In this document: positions 51,147 through 61,413 of the stretch, piece after piece | How the letters are laid out: each line of letters starts with the position of its first letter | How positions within the stretch are numbered: position 1 is the first letter of the stretch | Source of the DNA: Accumulibacter sp. | GTDB taxonomy: Bacteria > Pseudomonadota > Gammaproteobacteria > Burkholderiales > Rhodocyclaceae | Reading direction: 5' to 3' | DNA: 64,000 nt | Assembly (NCBI GenBank): GCA_024235695.1 | Contig: JACKLX010000003.1 | Coordinates: 1-64,000, forward strand | Notes under the pieces: model-generated | The model's database searches: none | The model's input: only the letters and a program-made list of their open reading frames with translations | Told to the model about the DNA's origin: nothing | Translations under genes and position numbers: made by a program

Positions 51147-52394
51147 TTGTCCCTTGATTCCCGTCCCCTGATTCGTCCGTTCAACGGGCTTCGCCCGCGC
51201 CGCGCCGATGCGGCGGCTGTCGCTGCACCTCCCTACGACGTCCTGTCGAGCGAAGAGGCGCGGCAAGCGGCAATCGACAGGCCCTTGTCCTTCCTGCACG
51301 TTTCCAAGGCGGAGATCGACCTGCCACCCGATGTCGATCACCATGCCCCGGAAGTATATGCCCGGTCGGCCGAGAACTTCCGGCGCATGATCGATACAGG
51401 CGTTCTGCGCCGTGACGAACGCCCCGGCTACTATGCCTATCGACTGGTGATGGGCGAGCACGTCCAGCTCGGACTGGTGGCGGTCGCCTCGATCGCGGCC
51501 TACGACAGCAATCGCATCCGCAAGCACGAATTCACCCGACCCGACAAGGAGGACGATCGGGTGCGCCAGATCGAGGCGCTGAACGCCCAGACCGGCCCGG
51601 TATTGCTGGCCCACGCCGACGACCCGGTCGTCGAGCGCTTGCTCAGAAAGGCGACCGAGGGCGTTGCGGTCGCCGACCTGACCGCCGACGGTGGCATCAG
51701 GCATACGCTGTGGGCGATTGACGATGGCGACGGCGTGGCGCGCATCAGTGCCCGCTTCAATGCCATGCCGTCGCTCTACATTGCCGACGGACATCACCGC
51801 TCCGCGGCAGCCTCGCGTGTCGCCGCGGCGCGGCGCGGCAGGACGGCAGCCGGCGACAGCGCCGAGTACTTCCTGTCGGTGATCTTTCCCGCCTCGCAGA
51901 TGCGGATCATGGACTATAACCGCGTCGTACGGGATCTGGGTGGGCTGAGCGAGGCGGCGTTTCTCGCCGCAATCGACGAGCGCTACACCGTTGCACCCTC
52001 GGCCAATCCGGTACGACCCGAGCGTACCGGCGTTTGCGGCATGTATCTCGGTGGCGCGTGGTTTCGGCTCGAGGTTCGCCCCGAGCGGGTTGCGATGACC
52101 GACCCGGTGCGTCGCCTCGACGTTTCGCTGCTTGCCGAGCAGATCCTCGGCCCGTTGCTGGGGATCGTCGATCTGCGTCGCGACACCCGCATCGATTTCG
52201 TCGGCGGCATGCGCGGGCTGGCGGAACTCGAAAGGCGCGTCAATAGCGGCGAGATGGCGGTGGCCTTTGCGATGTATCCGACGCCAATGGCGGAATTGAT
52301 GGCGGTGGCCGACGCTGGCCAGGTGATGCCGCCGAAGTCGACCTGGTTTGAACCGAAACTGGCCGACGGCCTGGTGTCGCACGTTCTCGATTGA
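51147..52394 (+). CDS. DUF1015 family protein
   Basis: 415 residues from TTG 51147, chosen because CTGGAG lies just before it and no ATG fits. DUF1015 hallmarks: RPFNGLRPRRADAAAVAAPP, YDVLSSEEAR, and PSLYIADGHHRSAAASRVA, with metal-like His residues in GHHR. Family members are about 400-430 residues and of unknown function; a hydrolase or kinase-like role has been suggested only by association. It is convergent with selD and 258 bases after glgA. Confidence 0.9.
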   Translation: MSLDSRPLIRPFNGLRPRRADAAAVAAPPYDVLSSEEARQAAIDRPLSFLHVSKAEIDLPPDVDHHAPEVYARSAENFRRMIDTGVLRRDERPGYYAYRLVMGEHVQLGLVAVASIAAYDSNRIRKHEFTRPDKEDDRVRQIEALNAQTGPVLLAHADDPVVERLLRKATEGVAVADLTADGGIRHTLWAIDDGDGVARISARFNAMPSLYIADGHHRSAAASRVAAARRGRTAAGDSAEYFLSVIFPASQMRIMDYNRVVRDLGGLSEAAFLAAIDERYTVAPSANPVRPERTGVCGMYLGGAWFRLEVRPERVAMTDPVRRLDVSLLAEQILGPLLGIVDLRRDTRIDFVGGMRGLAELERRVNSGEMAVAFAMYPTPMAELMAVADAGQVMPPKSTWFEPKLADGLVSHVLD

Positions 52395-52493
52395 GCGTCG
52401 CGGGAGCAACGGCAAGCCGTCAGACGACACGCATCGACGGCCCGGTTGCCGATCGCCGGCGGTCGACGCCAGGGGCAGGGCGCCGCGTCGGCG

Positions 52494-53606
52494 TCAATCG
52501 CTTTCGCTTCTGACCACGGCAACCTGCGGCTTTCCAGCCGACATCTCGCCTATGACAGCAGCGTGATCGAAGCCTTCCAGCAGGAAAATTGACAGGACTT
52601 CGGTGACCACCTCCGGTGCACAGGCGACCAGCAAGCCGCCACTGGTCTGGGGGTCGGTCAGCAGAGCACGCTCGACATCGCCGAAGTGTTTCCTGGGGAG
52701 CGTCACGCGCTCGCCGTGGCTCGCCCAGTTGCGCTCGGAAGCGCCGGTGATGCAGCCGCTTGCGGCGTAATCGAGAGCATTCGGCAACACCGGCAGGGCG
52801 GCGTAATCGATCACTGCCGAGACCCCGGAAGCCTTGCAGATCTCGACCAGATGACCGAGCAGACCAAAACCCGTCACGTCGGTCATGGCATGCACGCCGG
52901 CCAGGCAGGCCAAAGCCCGCCCCGGCGTGTTGAGCTGCGTGGTCGAGGCGATCATCGCCGCGTAGCTGCTGGCCGACAGCATTCCTTTCTTGAGCGCGGC
53001 ACTGTAGAAGCCGACGCCGAGTCCCTTGCCAAGAATCAGCTTGTCGCCGGGCCGGGCGCCGGAATTCCGCTTGAGGTTGTCGGGGTGCAGCAGACCGATG
53101 GCGACGAGGCCATAGATGGGCTCGACCGAATCGATGGTGTGGCCGCCGGCAATCGGGATTCTTGCTTTGGTGCAGATCGACTCGCCGCCTTCCAGAATGC
53201 GTTTGATGGTCTCGAGTGGCAGTTGCTTGACCGGCATTCCGACCACCGCCAGCGCCAGTAGCGGCATGCCGCCCATGGCGTAGACATCGGAGAGGGCGTT
53301 GGTCGCTGCGATGCAGCCGAAGTCGAACGGATCGTCGACGATCGGCATGAAGAAATCGGTGGTCGCGACCAGCGCCTGCTCGGCGTTGAGCTGGTATACG
53401 GCGGCGTCATCGTTGGTCTCGATGCCTACCAGCAGTTGCTTCGGAACGACCCCTGGGGCGGTCCTGGCGAGGATCTGTTCGAGCACTCCGGGAGCGATCT
53501 TGCAGCCACAACCGCCGCCGTGCGAAAACTGCGTCAGCTTGAGCGGCTCGCCGACAACGGTTTCGGGTGCAGCCGCTTCGTCGGTCTTGGTTCTTTTTCT
53601 GGCCAT
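52494..53606 (-). CDS. selD: Selenide, water dikinase (SelD)
   Basis: 370 residues. It makes selenophosphate from selenide and ATP for selenocysteine and selenouridine. The catalytic part is FSHGGGCGCKIAPGVLEQIL with Cys33/Cys35 and Lys36; the first position is Cys, not selenocysteine. ATP site features are ETNDDAAVY, ATTDFFMPIVDDP and TDPQTSGGLL. No selA, selB or tRNA-Sec gene is visible in the window. It lies downstream of copZ-like and copA genes on the same strand and could be their last cotranscribed gene. Confidence 0.95.
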   Translation of the reverse strand: MARKRTKTDEAAAPETVVGEPLKLTQFSHGGGCGCKIAPGVLEQILARTAPGVVPKQLLVGIETNDDAAVYQLNAEQALVATTDFFMPIVDDPFDFGCIAATNALSDVYAMGGMPLLALAVVGMPVKQLPLETIKRILEGGESICTKARIPIAGGHTIDSVEPIYGLVAIGLLHPDNLKRNSGARPGDKLILGKGLGVGFYSAALKKGMLSASSYAAMIASTTQLNTPGRALACLAGVHAMTDVTGFGLLGHLVEICKASGVSAVIDYAALPVLPNALDYAASGCITGASERNWASHGERVTLPRKHFGDVERALLTDPQTSGGLLVACAPEVVTEVLSIFLLEGFDHAAVIGEMSAGKPQVAVVRSESD

Positions 53607-53676
53607 GATGATCAGGTAGGCGGTGTGGTCTGCTTGCTACGAAAGCGATGCGGTGCGGTCGCGCCGAGAAGGCCTT

Positions 53677-53889
53677 TCAGCTGGCGTCAAAGCCTGCTTC
53701 TTCGATGGCGTCACGGAACCTGGCGACGCTCGCCAGGGACGGGTCGTAGGTGATGCTGGCCTGTCCGGCGTCCAGGGAAACGTCGACCCGTTCGACACCG
53801 GGCAGGGCCAGGAGGACGGTACTGACGCTCAGTACGCAAGCCTGGCAACGCATGCCGGCGACCCCGATCGTGATTGTTTCCATGTTCAC
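53677..53889 (-). CDS. Heavy-metal-associated (HMA) copper chaperone-like protein
   Basis: 70 residues, one ferredoxin-like HMA domain. The metal motif GMRCQACVLSVSTVL supplies the Cys-x-x-Cys pair. VERVDVSLDAGQASITYDPS and FRDAIEEAGFDA complete the fold. It probably carries Cu(I) to the P-type ATPase encoded 25 bases upstream. Start at ATG 53889; the Met at residue 3 is possible. Confidence 0.88.
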   Translation of the reverse strand: MNMETITIGVAGMRCQACVLSVSTVLLALPGVERVDVSLDAGQASITYDPSLASVARFRDAIEEAGFDAS

Positions 53890-53914
53890 TTTCCCCTCAT
53901 CGATTCTGGCGTCA

Positions 53915-56356
53915 TCATGCCTGGTTGCCGCCGGCGCGCCAGCGCTTGAGCAGCAGCGAATTGGAGACCACCGAGACCGAACTCATCGCCATTGCCGCGC
54001 CGGCAATGACCGGATTGAGCATGCCCAGCGCTGCCAAGGGTATGCCGAGCACATTGTAGATGAAAGCGCAGAAGAGATTCTGCCTGATTTTCCTGAGCGT
54101 CGCACGTGAAAGCAGGATGGCGTCGGCGATTCCGTTCAGGTCGCCACGGACCAGCGTCACGTCGGCGGCGTCGATGGCGGCATCCGAGCCGGCGCCGATG
54201 GCGAAGCTGACGTCGGCTGCCGCCAGCGCCGGCGCGTCGTTGATTCCATCACCGGCCATGGCGACGACCGTGCCGTTTTCCTTCAGGGCGTTCACCGCCA
54301 TCGCCTTGTCGCCGGGGAGAATGCCGGCGCGGAAGTCAACGATGCCGGCCTCGCCGGCGATCGCGGCAGCGGTCGCCTGATGGTCGCCGGTCAGCATCAC
54401 GATCCGGATACCCATCGCCTGCAACCGGGACACCGCGGCACGCGAGCTGGCGCGCAGCGGGTCGGCGATTGCCAGCAGCGCCAGGACGACAGGCGCTTCG
54501 TCGGTCGGCATGCTGACGGCCGTGCTCGGCGTGCGGTATTCCAGCAGAGCCACGACCGTCTTGCCGGCGCGCTGCAACTGCGCGATCAAGCTCTCCGGCA
54601 AGGCAAGGCCGTCGCAGGCATCGGTGGCGCTCAGCCGCAGCCGGCGGCCACCGACCCGACCCTCGACGCCGCGGCCGGGAAGCGCTCGAAACTGATCGAG
54701 CATCGGCAGCTCGAGGCCCTTGGCCTGCGCCTGCTGCAGGATCGCCCTGGCCAGCGGATGCTCGGAAGCCTGCTCGAGACCGGCAGCCAGCAGCAGCGCC
54801 TCGTCAGCCGATCCGCTCAGCGCCAGGAGGTCGGTCACGACCGGTTGCCCGCGGGTCAGCGTACCGGTCTTGTCGATCGCCAGTACACCGATTGTCTCGG
54901 CCCGCTCGAGCGCTTCGGCGTTCTTCACCAGGATCCCCGCCGAGGCGCCCTTGCCGGTGGCAACCATGATCGCCGTCGGCGTCGCCAGGCCAAGTGCGCA
55001 GGGGCAGGCGATCACCAGTACGGCGACGGCGTTGACCAGCGCCGCGCTGAAGTCGCCGCCGACAAGCCACCAGGCCAGCAGGGTGCACAGGGCGATGGCG
55101 CAGACGATCGGGACGAAGATCGCCGAGATCCGGTCAGCCAGTCGTTGCACCGGCGCCTTCGAACCCTGCGCATCGGCAACCATGCGGATGATGCCGGCCA
55201 GCAGGGTGTGCTCGCCGACCCCCGTCGCGCGGCAGCGCAACGTTCCTTCGCCGTTGGCAGTTGCCGCGAAGACGCGATCGCCCGGCCGCTTGGTGACCGG
55301 CATGCTTTCGCCGGTGAGCATCGCTTCGTTGACATTCGAAGCGCCGTCGACCACTTCGCCATCGACCGGCAGATTTTCGCCCGGCCGAACGATGAACACG
55401 TCGCCGGGAATCAGCAGCGCGGCGTCGACGTCGACCAGCTTGCCGTCTCGTTCGACGCGGGCGGTTTTCGGCTGCAGGCGGAGCAGCGCCTCGATGGCGT
55501 CGGTGGTCCGTGCCTTGGCGCGAGCTTCGAGCAACTTGCCGAGCAGTACCAGGGTAATCACCGCCGCCGACGCCTCGAAATAGACGTGCTGCTCTGCCGC
55601 ACCCGACCAGGTGACGACCAGGCTGAAGCCATAAGCCATGGTTGTGCCGAGCGCGACCAGCACGTCCATGTTGGCGCCGCCACCGCGCAGCGCTTTCCAG
55701 GCACCGTCGTAAAAGCGCCAGCCGATCCAGAACTGGACCGGCGTCGCCAGTAGCAACTGCAGCCAGCGCGGCAGCAGGTCGTGGTGCTGCTGCGCGCTGC
55801 CATCGAACATGGTCAGCATCTGCGCCGCCAGCGGCAGGGTGAGTGCCGCGGCGATCCAGAAACGGCGCAACTCGGACTGCTCGGCGGCAAGCTTCCTGGC
55901 CTTCTCCCGGGCGCGCGATTGGTCGCTGGCGAGCCGCCCGACGAAGCCGGCGCGCTTGACGGTGGCCAACAGCAGCGCGACATCGACGATTCCGTCGACA
56001 TAGCGGACACTTGCCCGCTCGGTCGCCAGATTGACGACTGCTTCGACCCCTGGCAGGCGATTGAGCTGTTTTTCGAGACGCGTCGAACACGCCGCGCAAC
56101 TCATTCCTTCAATGGCCAGTTCGACCGCACGCGGCGGTACGCTGAAGCCCGCCTTCTCGATCGCCGAGATCACCTGTTGCGGCGTACTGGCGTCCGCAGA
56201 AAGCGTGATGGTGGCTCGCTCACTGGCGAGGTTGACGACCGCCGTGACGCCGGAAAGACGATTGAGGACCTTTTCGATACGCGCGGCGCAGGCGGCGCAG
56301 GTCATGCCGGCAACGGGAAGGTGGAGTTGCCGCGTGTTCGTCGTCGGAGCTGTCAT
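53915..56356 (-). CDS. copA: Copper-translocating P-type ATPase
   Basis: 813 residues with two N-terminal HMA domains (Cys20/Cys23 in GMTCAAC, Cys87/Cys90 in GMSCAAC). The membrane part has eight segments with the Cys-Pro-Cys ion site in [17 protein letters not shown]. The cytoplasmic loop has LTGES, the phosphorylated Asp in [11 protein letters not shown] and [15 protein letters not shown]. These are PIB-1 (copper) features. It lies between a SafE-like protein and a small HMA protein. The setting beside hemN and fnr suggests either copper export or copper delivery to a respiratory oxidase. Confidence 0.95.
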   Translation of the reverse strand: MTAPTTNTRQLHLPVAGMTCAACAARIEKVLNRLSGVTAVVNLASERATITLSADASTPQQVISAIEKAGFSVPPRAVELAIEGMSCAACSTRLEKQLNRLPGVEAVVNLATERASVRYVDGIVDVALLLATVKRAGFVGRLASDQSRAREKARKLAAEQSELRRFWIAAALTLPLAAQMLTMFDGSAQQHHDLLPRWLQLLLATPVQFWIGWRFYDGAWKALRGGGANMDVLVALGTTMAYGFSLVVTWSGAAEQHVYFEASAAVITLVLLGKLLEARAKARTTDAIEALLRLQPKTARVERDGKLVDVDAALLIPGDVFIVRPGENLPVDGEVVDGASNVNEAMLTGESMPVTKRPGDRVFAATANGEGTLRCRATGVGEHTLLAGIIRMVADAQGSKAPVQRLADRISAIFVPIVCAIALCTLLAWWLVGGDFSAALVNAVAVLVIACPCALGLATPTAIMVATGKGASAGILVKNAEALERAETIGVLAIDKTGTLTRGQPVVTDLLALSGSADEALLLAAGLEQASEHPLARAILQQAQAKGLELPMLDQFRALPGRGVEGRVGGRRLRLSATDACDGLALPESLIAQLQRAGKTVVALLEYRTPSTAVSMPTDEAPVVLALLAIADPLRASSRAAVSRLQAMGIRIVMLTGDHQATAAAIAGEAGIVDFRAGILPGDKAMAVNALKENGTVVAMAGDGINDAPALAAADVSFAIGAGSDAAIDAADVTLVRGDLNGIADAILLSRATLRKIRQNLFCAFIYNVLGIPLAALGMLNPVIAGAAMAMSSVSVVSNSLLLKRWRAGGNQA

Positions 56357-56400
56357 CGTCGTGGAAACCTCGGAGGGGCAAGCCGTCGCATGTTCTTGCG

Positions 56401-57078
56401 CTATCGAGCGGTCGGCCAGAGCAGTCGTGCCAGACCAGCCAATCCCCAGACGCCGAAGCCGAGAATCAGCAAGCCGGAAGCCAGGCGCAAGGCAGACTTA
56501 CGGGCATATTCCTGCAGCCGGGTGGCCAGCAGACCGGCCAGCAGCAGATTGGGCAGGGTACCGGCGCCGAAGGCGAGCATCAGGCCGGCACCGTGCACGG
56601 CCGAAGCGCTGGTCAGGGCGGTTGCCAGGGCGCTGTAGACCAGGCCGCAGGGCAACCAGCCCCACAGCAGGCCAAGCGGAAATGCCTGGGCGACGGTGCG
56701 CGCCGGCAGGAAGCGGCGGCTCAGGGGCTGCAGGTGGCGCCACAGCTTCTGGCCGAACCGTTCGGTGAACGCCAGTGCCCGGGTAAGTCCCATCAGATAG
56801 AGGCCGAGGGCAACGAGCATCAGGTTGGCCAGCAGGTAGAGAAGAGCACGCAGCGGCAGTTGCCCGGAGAGTGCCAGACCGGCCTCGCCGAGCCCGCCGA
56901 CGATCGCCCCGGCGGCCGCATAACTGACGATCCGCCCGGCGTTGTAGGCGAGGTGTAGCGAGGCGCGCGCCGGGCCGCCCATGGACAGCGCGCCAACGAT
57001 TCCACCGCACATCACGACGCAATGCGTGCCACCGAGCAGGCCGACCAGCAACAGGGCGAGATAACTCGATTCAGGCAT
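56401..57078 (-). CDS. Sulfite exporter TauE/SafE family (DsbD_2-like) membrane protein
   Basis: 225 residues, six to seven membrane segments. [20 protein letters not shown] and [20 protein letters not shown] are the marks of the DsbD_2/SafE-type family; the paired Cys lie in membrane helices. Such genes are often found beside cbb3 oxidase assembly and hemN/fnr genes, and are guessed to handle copper or thiols. The family label is firm; the substrate is not known. It lies 44 bases before copA. Confidence 0.85.
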   Translation of the reverse strand: MPESSYLALLLVGLLGGTHCVVMCGGIVGALSMGGPARASLHLAYNAGRIVSYAAAGAIVGGLGEAGLALSGQLPLRALLYLLANLMLVALGLYLMGLTRALAFTERFGQKLWRHLQPLSRRFLPARTVAQAFPLGLLWGWLPCGLVYSALATALTSASAVHGAGLMLAFGAGTLPNLLLAGLLATRLQEYARKSALRLASGLLILGFGVWGLAGLARLLWPTAR

Positions 57079-57167
57079 CAGGGCGGGCGCGAACGCCGAG
57101 CAGGACGAGGGCCGATTCTACTCCTTCCCGATCGGCGCTTGCCGCGCACCGGTGCCGCAGGCGCGCT

Positions 57168-58565
57168 TCAGATCACCTTCGAGTAGCGGGTCCGCTGTCG
57201 GTCGGCGCGCAGGTAGCGATCGAACACCATCGAAATGGCGCGCACCAGCATCCGTCCCCGCGGCAGGACGGTGATCCACTTGTCGTCGATGCGAACCAGG
57301 CCGGCGCCGACCATCTCGCGGAGATCCTCGAGTTCGGTGGCAAAGTACTTCCTGAATTCGATCAGGTGGGCGATTTCGATCGACTCGATCGACAGTTCGA
57401 AGTGACACATCAGCGACTGTATGATCGACCGCCGCAGCAGGTCGTCGGCGTTCAGTTCGACCCCCCGATAGACCGGCAGGGTCGCGCTGTCGAGAAGATC
57501 GTAGTACTCGTCGAGCGTCTTGACGTTCTGACTGTAGGTCGGGCCGACCTTGCTGATCGAAGAGATGCCAAAGGCCAGCAGGTCGCAGTCCGAATGCGTC
57601 GAATAACCCTGGAAGTTGCGATGCAGGCGACCCTGTCGCTGCGCCGTCGTCAGTTCGTCGTCGGGTTTCGCAAAATGGTCCATGCCGATGTAGATGTAGC
57701 CGGCATCGGTCATCTTGCGAATTGCCAGGGCGAGAATCTGCAGTCGCGCGTCGGCGCTCGGCATGTCGGCCTCGAGGATCCGCCTTTGCGGCTTGAAAAG
57801 ACTGGGCAGGTGGGCGTAGTTGTAGATCGAGACACGATCCGGGCTGGCGGCAATGATCCGGTCGAGGGTTCGGCTGAAGCCGATTACCGTCTGCTTGGGC
57901 AGGCCGTAGATCAGGTCGACGCTGATCGACTTGAAGCCACTGGCGCGCGCCGCATCCATCACCGCGCAGGTCTCCTCCTCGCTCTGGATGCGATTGACCG
58001 CCTGCTGCACGCCCGGATCGAAGTCCTGTACGCCAACGCTCATGCGGTTGAAGCCGAGCTCGGCGAGCAGTTCGACGGTCGCGCGATCAACCTTCCGGGG
58101 GTCGACTTCGATCGAATACTCGCCACCGTCGATCAGCCTGAAGTGCCTGCGTGTCGCGGCCATCAACTGGCGCATCTCGTCGTGCGAGAGAAAGGTCGGC
58201 GTGCCGCCACCCCAGTGCAACTGCGCCACTTCCTGATCGCCGCCCTCGAGATGGCTGCTCTGCAGGGCCAGTTCGCGTGCCAGGTACTTCAAGTACTTGG
58301 CCGAACGTCCATGATCCTTGGTGATGATCTTGTTGCACGCGCAGTAGTAGCAGATGGTGTTGCAGAAGGGAATGTGGAAGTACAATGACAATTGCCGGCT
58401 GACAGCACCGATGTTGCGCTTGCCGAGCCAGAGTTGGTAGGCGTCGGAGCCAAACGCCTCGACGAAGCGATCGGCTGTCGGATAGGACGTGTAGCGGGGA
58501 CCGTTGATGTCGAAGCGGCGAATGATCTGCGGATCAAAGACGAGGTTGCCGGCGACAGAGTTCAT
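57168..58565 (-). CDS. hemN: Oxygen-independent coproporphyrinogen III dehydrogenase (HemN)
   Basis: 465 residues. A radical SAM enzyme that makes protoporphyrinogen IX precursors without oxygen. The [4Fe-4S] motif is Cys68-x3-Cys72-x2-Cys75 in HIPFCNTICYYCACNK. Other signatures are HWGGGTPTFLS, IEVDPRKVD, RMSVGVQDFDPGVQQAVNRI, and DLIYGLPKQT. Start ATG 58565. A promoter with Fnr box geometry lies upstream (58593-58634), consistent with low-oxygen induction. It leads a leftward run of safE, copA, the HMA protein and selD. Confidence 0.96.
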   Translation of the reverse strand: MNSVAGNLVFDPQIIRRFDINGPRYTSYPTADRFVEAFGSDAYQLWLGKRNIGAVSRQLSLYFHIPFCNTICYYCACNKIITKDHGRSAKYLKYLARELALQSSHLEGGDQEVAQLHWGGGTPTFLSHDEMRQLMAATRRHFRLIDGGEYSIEVDPRKVDRATVELLAELGFNRMSVGVQDFDPGVQQAVNRIQSEEETCAVMDAARASGFKSISVDLIYGLPKQTVIGFSRTLDRIIAASPDRVSIYNYAHLPSLFKPQRRILEADMPSADARLQILALAIRKMTDAGYIYIGMDHFAKPDDELTTAQRQGRLHRNFQGYSTHSDCDLLAFGISSISKVGPTYSQNVKTLDEYYDLLDSATLPVYRGVELNADDLLRRSIIQSLMCHFELSIESIEIAHLIEFRKYFATELEDLREMVGAGLVRIDDKWITVLPRGRMLVRAISMVFDRYLRADRQRTRYSKVI

Positions 58566-58592
58566 GTTTCCACTACATTATTGATTGCGTGC

Positions 58593-58598
58593 ATTATC
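58593..58598 (-). promoter_or_regulatory. -10 element of hemN promoter
   Basis: GATAAT on the minus strand. It would start transcription near 58586, about 21 bases before the hemN start codon and 41.5 bases from the centre of the Fnr box. Confidence 0.6.
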
Positions 58599-58620
58599 GG
58601 ACCGCGCTGAAGTCATCGGG

Positions 58621-58634
58621 TTGACGTGGATCAA
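58621..58634 (-). promoter_or_regulatory. Fnr box between hemN and fnr
   Basis: TTGACGTGGATCAA is one base off the TTGAT-N4-ATCAA consensus. The centre at 58627.5 is 41.5 bases from the deduced hemN start site, the classical class II activation position. Relative to fnr it lies 28-41 bases before the start codon, so it could repress fnr. Confidence 0.8.
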
Positions 58635-58661
58635 ACGCAGAGTTTAGTGAAAAGGAAGCAC

Positions 58662-59405
58662 ATGTCTACCAAGTCGACGACGGCGGTGCTCGCGTTTGAA
58701 GTGGTCAAGACCGCTTGTTCGAACTGCAATCTGCGCGAGTTATGCCTGCCGATCGGCCTCGAGGCAGACGAGTTGAAGAAGCTGGACGAACTGGTCTCGA
58801 CGCGACGACGCCTCAAGCGTGGCGACTATCTGTATCGCGCCGGGCAGGGTTTCGAGTCGATCTACGCGGTGCGCAGCGGTTTCTTCAAGACCGACGTGCT
58901 GATCGAGGATGGCCGCGATCAGGTGACTGGTTTCCAGATGACCGGCGAGTTGCTGGGTCTTGACGGAATCAGCAGTGAAGTGCACAGCTGCAATGCCATT
59001 GCCCTCGAAGACAGCGAAGTCTGCGCCATTCCCTTTTCGCATCTGGAGGGCTTGTCCCGGCAGATCCATACCTTGCAGCATCACTTCCACAAGGTGATGA
59101 GCCGCGAGATCGTTCGCGATCACGGGGTGATGATGCTGCTCGGAACGATGCGCGCCGAAGAACGTCTGGCCGCTTTCCTGCTCAACCTTTCACAGCGTTT
59201 CAAGGCGCGCGGATACTCGCCGGCAGAGTTCAACCTGCGCATGTCGCGCGACGAAATCGGCAGCTATCTGGGCCTCAAGCTGGAAACGGTCAGCCGCGCC
59301 TTCTCGCGTTTCCAGGATGAAGGGCTGCTTTCCGTCCATCAGCGAAGGATCCGGATTCTCAACACCGCCGGCTTGCGACGGCTGATGTCTCACCAGCGCG
59401 GTTGA
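58662..59405 (+). CDS. fnr: Fnr-type oxygen-sensing transcription regulator
   Basis: 247 residues from ATG 58662. The iron-sulfur ligands are Cys19, Cys22 and Cys28 in ACSNCNLRELC and Cys121 in SEVCAIPF, the E. coli Fnr pattern. A cyclic-nucleotide-binding-like fold and dimer helix follow. The recognition helix LKLETVSRAF contains E-x-x-SR, which reads TTGAT-type sites. It therefore should bind the Fnr boxes seen in this window. It is divergent from hemN; the box in between suggests autoregulation. Confidence 0.95.
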   Translation: MSTKSTTAVLAFEVVKTACSNCNLRELCLPIGLEADELKKLDELVSTRRRLKRGDYLYRAGQGFESIYAVRSGFFKTDVLIEDGRDQVTGFQMTGELLGLDGISSEVHSCNAIALEDSEVCAIPFSHLEGLSRQIHTLQHHFHKVMSREIVRDHGVMMLLGTMRAEERLAAFLLNLSQRFKARGYSPAEFNLRMSRDEIGSYLGLKLETVSRAFSRFQDEGLLSVHQRRIRILNTAGLRRLMSHQRG

Positions 59406-59436
59406 AGGCTTGCGAGGCCTTGCAGCGGTCGTCGCC

Positions 59437-59832
59437 TCAGGCGATCACGGCGAGGAAGCCGAGCGCGCTTCGGGAAATGGCAACCGAGACGATATAGGCA
59501 AACGCCAACAAGGCAGCGACGAAGAACAGCGCCCGTTGCTTCTGGTTGCGTGCCCGCTTGAGTGCCATCGTTCCGCAGCCGATGTAGACCAGCAGACCGA
59601 CCAGTTTCGCGGTCAACCAGTTCGCTGCAAGGGGGTACTGGCCGCTGATCACCGACATCGCGATGGCGCTCGCCAGCAGGACCGTGTCGACCATGTGCGG
59701 CAACACCCTGACCCATCTCTGCTGCAGCCGTGGCGACTTCCCGAGCATCCAGATTCCGCGCAGAAGGAAGCCGGCACCGCTCAGCACGACGCAGCCAACG
59801 TGCAGCTGTTTCAACATCAGGTAGCTGATCAT
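59437..59832 (-). CDS. SirB2 family membrane protein
   Basis: 131 residues from ATG 59832, overlapping the upstream stop as ATGA. Four hydrophobic segments; LKQLHVGCVVLSGAGFLLRG, VLPHMVDTVLLASAIAMS and GCGTMALKRARNQKQRALFF fit SirB2. The name comes from an invasion regulator locus; the actual role is unknown. It closes a hemerythrin-DUF2249-permease-SirB2 cluster that follows a perfect Fnr box. This gene is intact, unlike the ones before it in the cluster. Confidence 0.88.
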   Translation of the reverse strand: MISYLMLKQLHVGCVVLSGAGFLLRGIWMLGKSPRLQQRWVRVLPHMVDTVLLASAIAMSVISGQYPLAANWLTAKLVGLLVYIGCGTMALKRARNQKQRALFFVAALLAFAYIVSVAISRSALGFLAVIA

Positions 59833-61176
59833 CGCTGGCCCCGGTCGGTGGGCCGTTTCACCGGCTGCTCGCCGCGTTCGGCATCGTCGCCTCGATCGCC
59901 AGCCGATGGCGGCGGAAGAAGGACATCGCGCCGAGGCAGGTTGTACAGCAGCCAGGCGTTGGCAGTCAGCAGTGCGAGACCGGCCGGACGAGCGAACCAT
60001 GGCGGCCACAGCGCGGCCCCGAGCAAGAGTGCGAGAGCGACGAAGTGGGCGTACATCTGTCCGTTGATTCGCCCGGCCGCGATCACCTTGTTCATGTTTG
60101 GCGCGATCACTCGACCGCCGCCCAGGTTCTGCAGGTGCGACCAGACGAGAAAGGGAACGATCTTGTAAAGCATGCCGATGGTCACCGACATCAAGCCGCC
60201 GAAAAAGCGCCAGGACGCCGCACACCAGCGGCCACTCGCGGCGTTCGGCGAACCCGGGCAAGCTGCCGGCCGCGAGCCACAGGGTGCAGGCAGCGAGCGT
60301 GCAGAGCATCGCCACCGACCAGTAGCGCTGCGTGGCATCGACCCGGGCTCGCCTGCTGCGGCGTTGAAGCTGCAGGGTCAGCGCCGCGAATACGGCCACT
60401 GCCAGCACGGCGGCAGCAGCCAGCCAGATCGCCGAGCGCGTCCACGCCAGCGCATCGGCGGCGCTCCACGCCGACAACAGTGTCAACACCGCCCACGAAA
60501 AAGCGACCGGCAAACCATTCTGGATAGGCCGGCGTCATCTGGAACATCGGTACCACGACGCATAGGCCACGGCAGCGAGCAGAACGCTGCTCCAGCCGAT
60601 GAGGCCCCAGCCGAGGTGAATGGCAGTGAGCTGCAACAGCGGCAGGGGTGATTGATCCGCCGAGCGCGGTGGCCAGCAGCATGCCGAGGGGCAGACGGTG
60701 ACGCTCAGGCCGACCAACGCCGTTTTCAGGCCGCGAATGGTCGGGTCGGACGACGGCACGCCGAACAAGGATCGTCCGGCAGCGACCACGAAGAGCCCGA
60801 CACCGCTACCGACAAGGGCAGCGGCGAGCGTGAAAGCGAGCGGCTGGTAGCTCACGAAATGCTGCCGCCAGCAGCAGCGCGCCAAGCGCGATGGCGACAT
60901 GCACCAGCGTTGCCACCGCCAGCGGCCGCGTCAGGTTAGCACCGGCGACGACCGGGAGAATCTGCAGCATTGCGCCGAGCATCACCTGCAGCATGAATCC
61001 GACCGTGATCAGATGGGTCAGCGCCAGCGCCGCTGGCGTCCAGCGTGACGCAAAGAGCTCGGGGCCAGTCCACAGCAGGAGCAGCGCAGCGAGGATCGCA
61101 AACAGTGGTGCAGTGAGAAAGAAACGGAGCGGCGCGGCGAGCGGTGGTGCCTGCTCGAGGACAGCAGCGCCTGCAT
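59829..61176 (-). pseudogene. Heme-copper-oxidase-like permease, frame broken by indels
   Basis: The span holds a multi-span membrane protein of about 449 residues, split over three frames by at least five single-base indels. Pieces read: APLRFFLTAPLFAILAALLL, MLQVMLGAMLQILPVVAGAN, FVVPMFQ-like VVPMFQMTPAYPEWFAGRFF, and GLMSVTIGMLYKIVPFLVW. They resemble a permease family near cytochrome oxidase subunit I and NnrS proteins. The start is likely ATG 61176, overlapping the preceding gene stop as TAATG. The stop overlaps sirB2. The breaks look like sequence errors, not decay. Confidence 0.6.
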
Positions 61177-61413
61177 TACTGCGCTTGATGTCGTATCAGG
61201 ACTTCCACCGTGCCGTCCGGCCGTCGTTCGGTCTGCCAGGCGAAACCATTGACCGCGAGCGCCCAGTAGAGCGGGTAAGGCTCGCGGGGCAGGAGCACCA
61301 GCAGCGTTTCCGACGGGCCGAGGCTGTCGAGCGCCTCCATCGTTCGCACCATCGGCTCAGGTGGTTCCCATGTCGCGTGCGTCGAGCACGACATCGGCGC
61401 CCGGCCGCGTCAT
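61176..61413 (-). pseudogene. DUF2249 protein, one frame break
   Basis: About 79 residues. Start ATG 61413 (MTRPGADVVLDARDM), then a one-base slip, then EPPEPMVRTMEALDSLGPSE and a C-terminal IRHQAQ. The joined reading fits the DUF2249 fold, a small TusA-like domain that is often found beside hemerythrins and nitrogen-oxide genes. Its start overlaps the hemerythrin stop (ATGA), and its stop overlaps the permease start. Confidence 0.7.

Noticed and set aside
54380-55753. Plus-strand frame opposite copA
   Set aside because: copA has all P-type ATPase motifs; the opposite frame has none.
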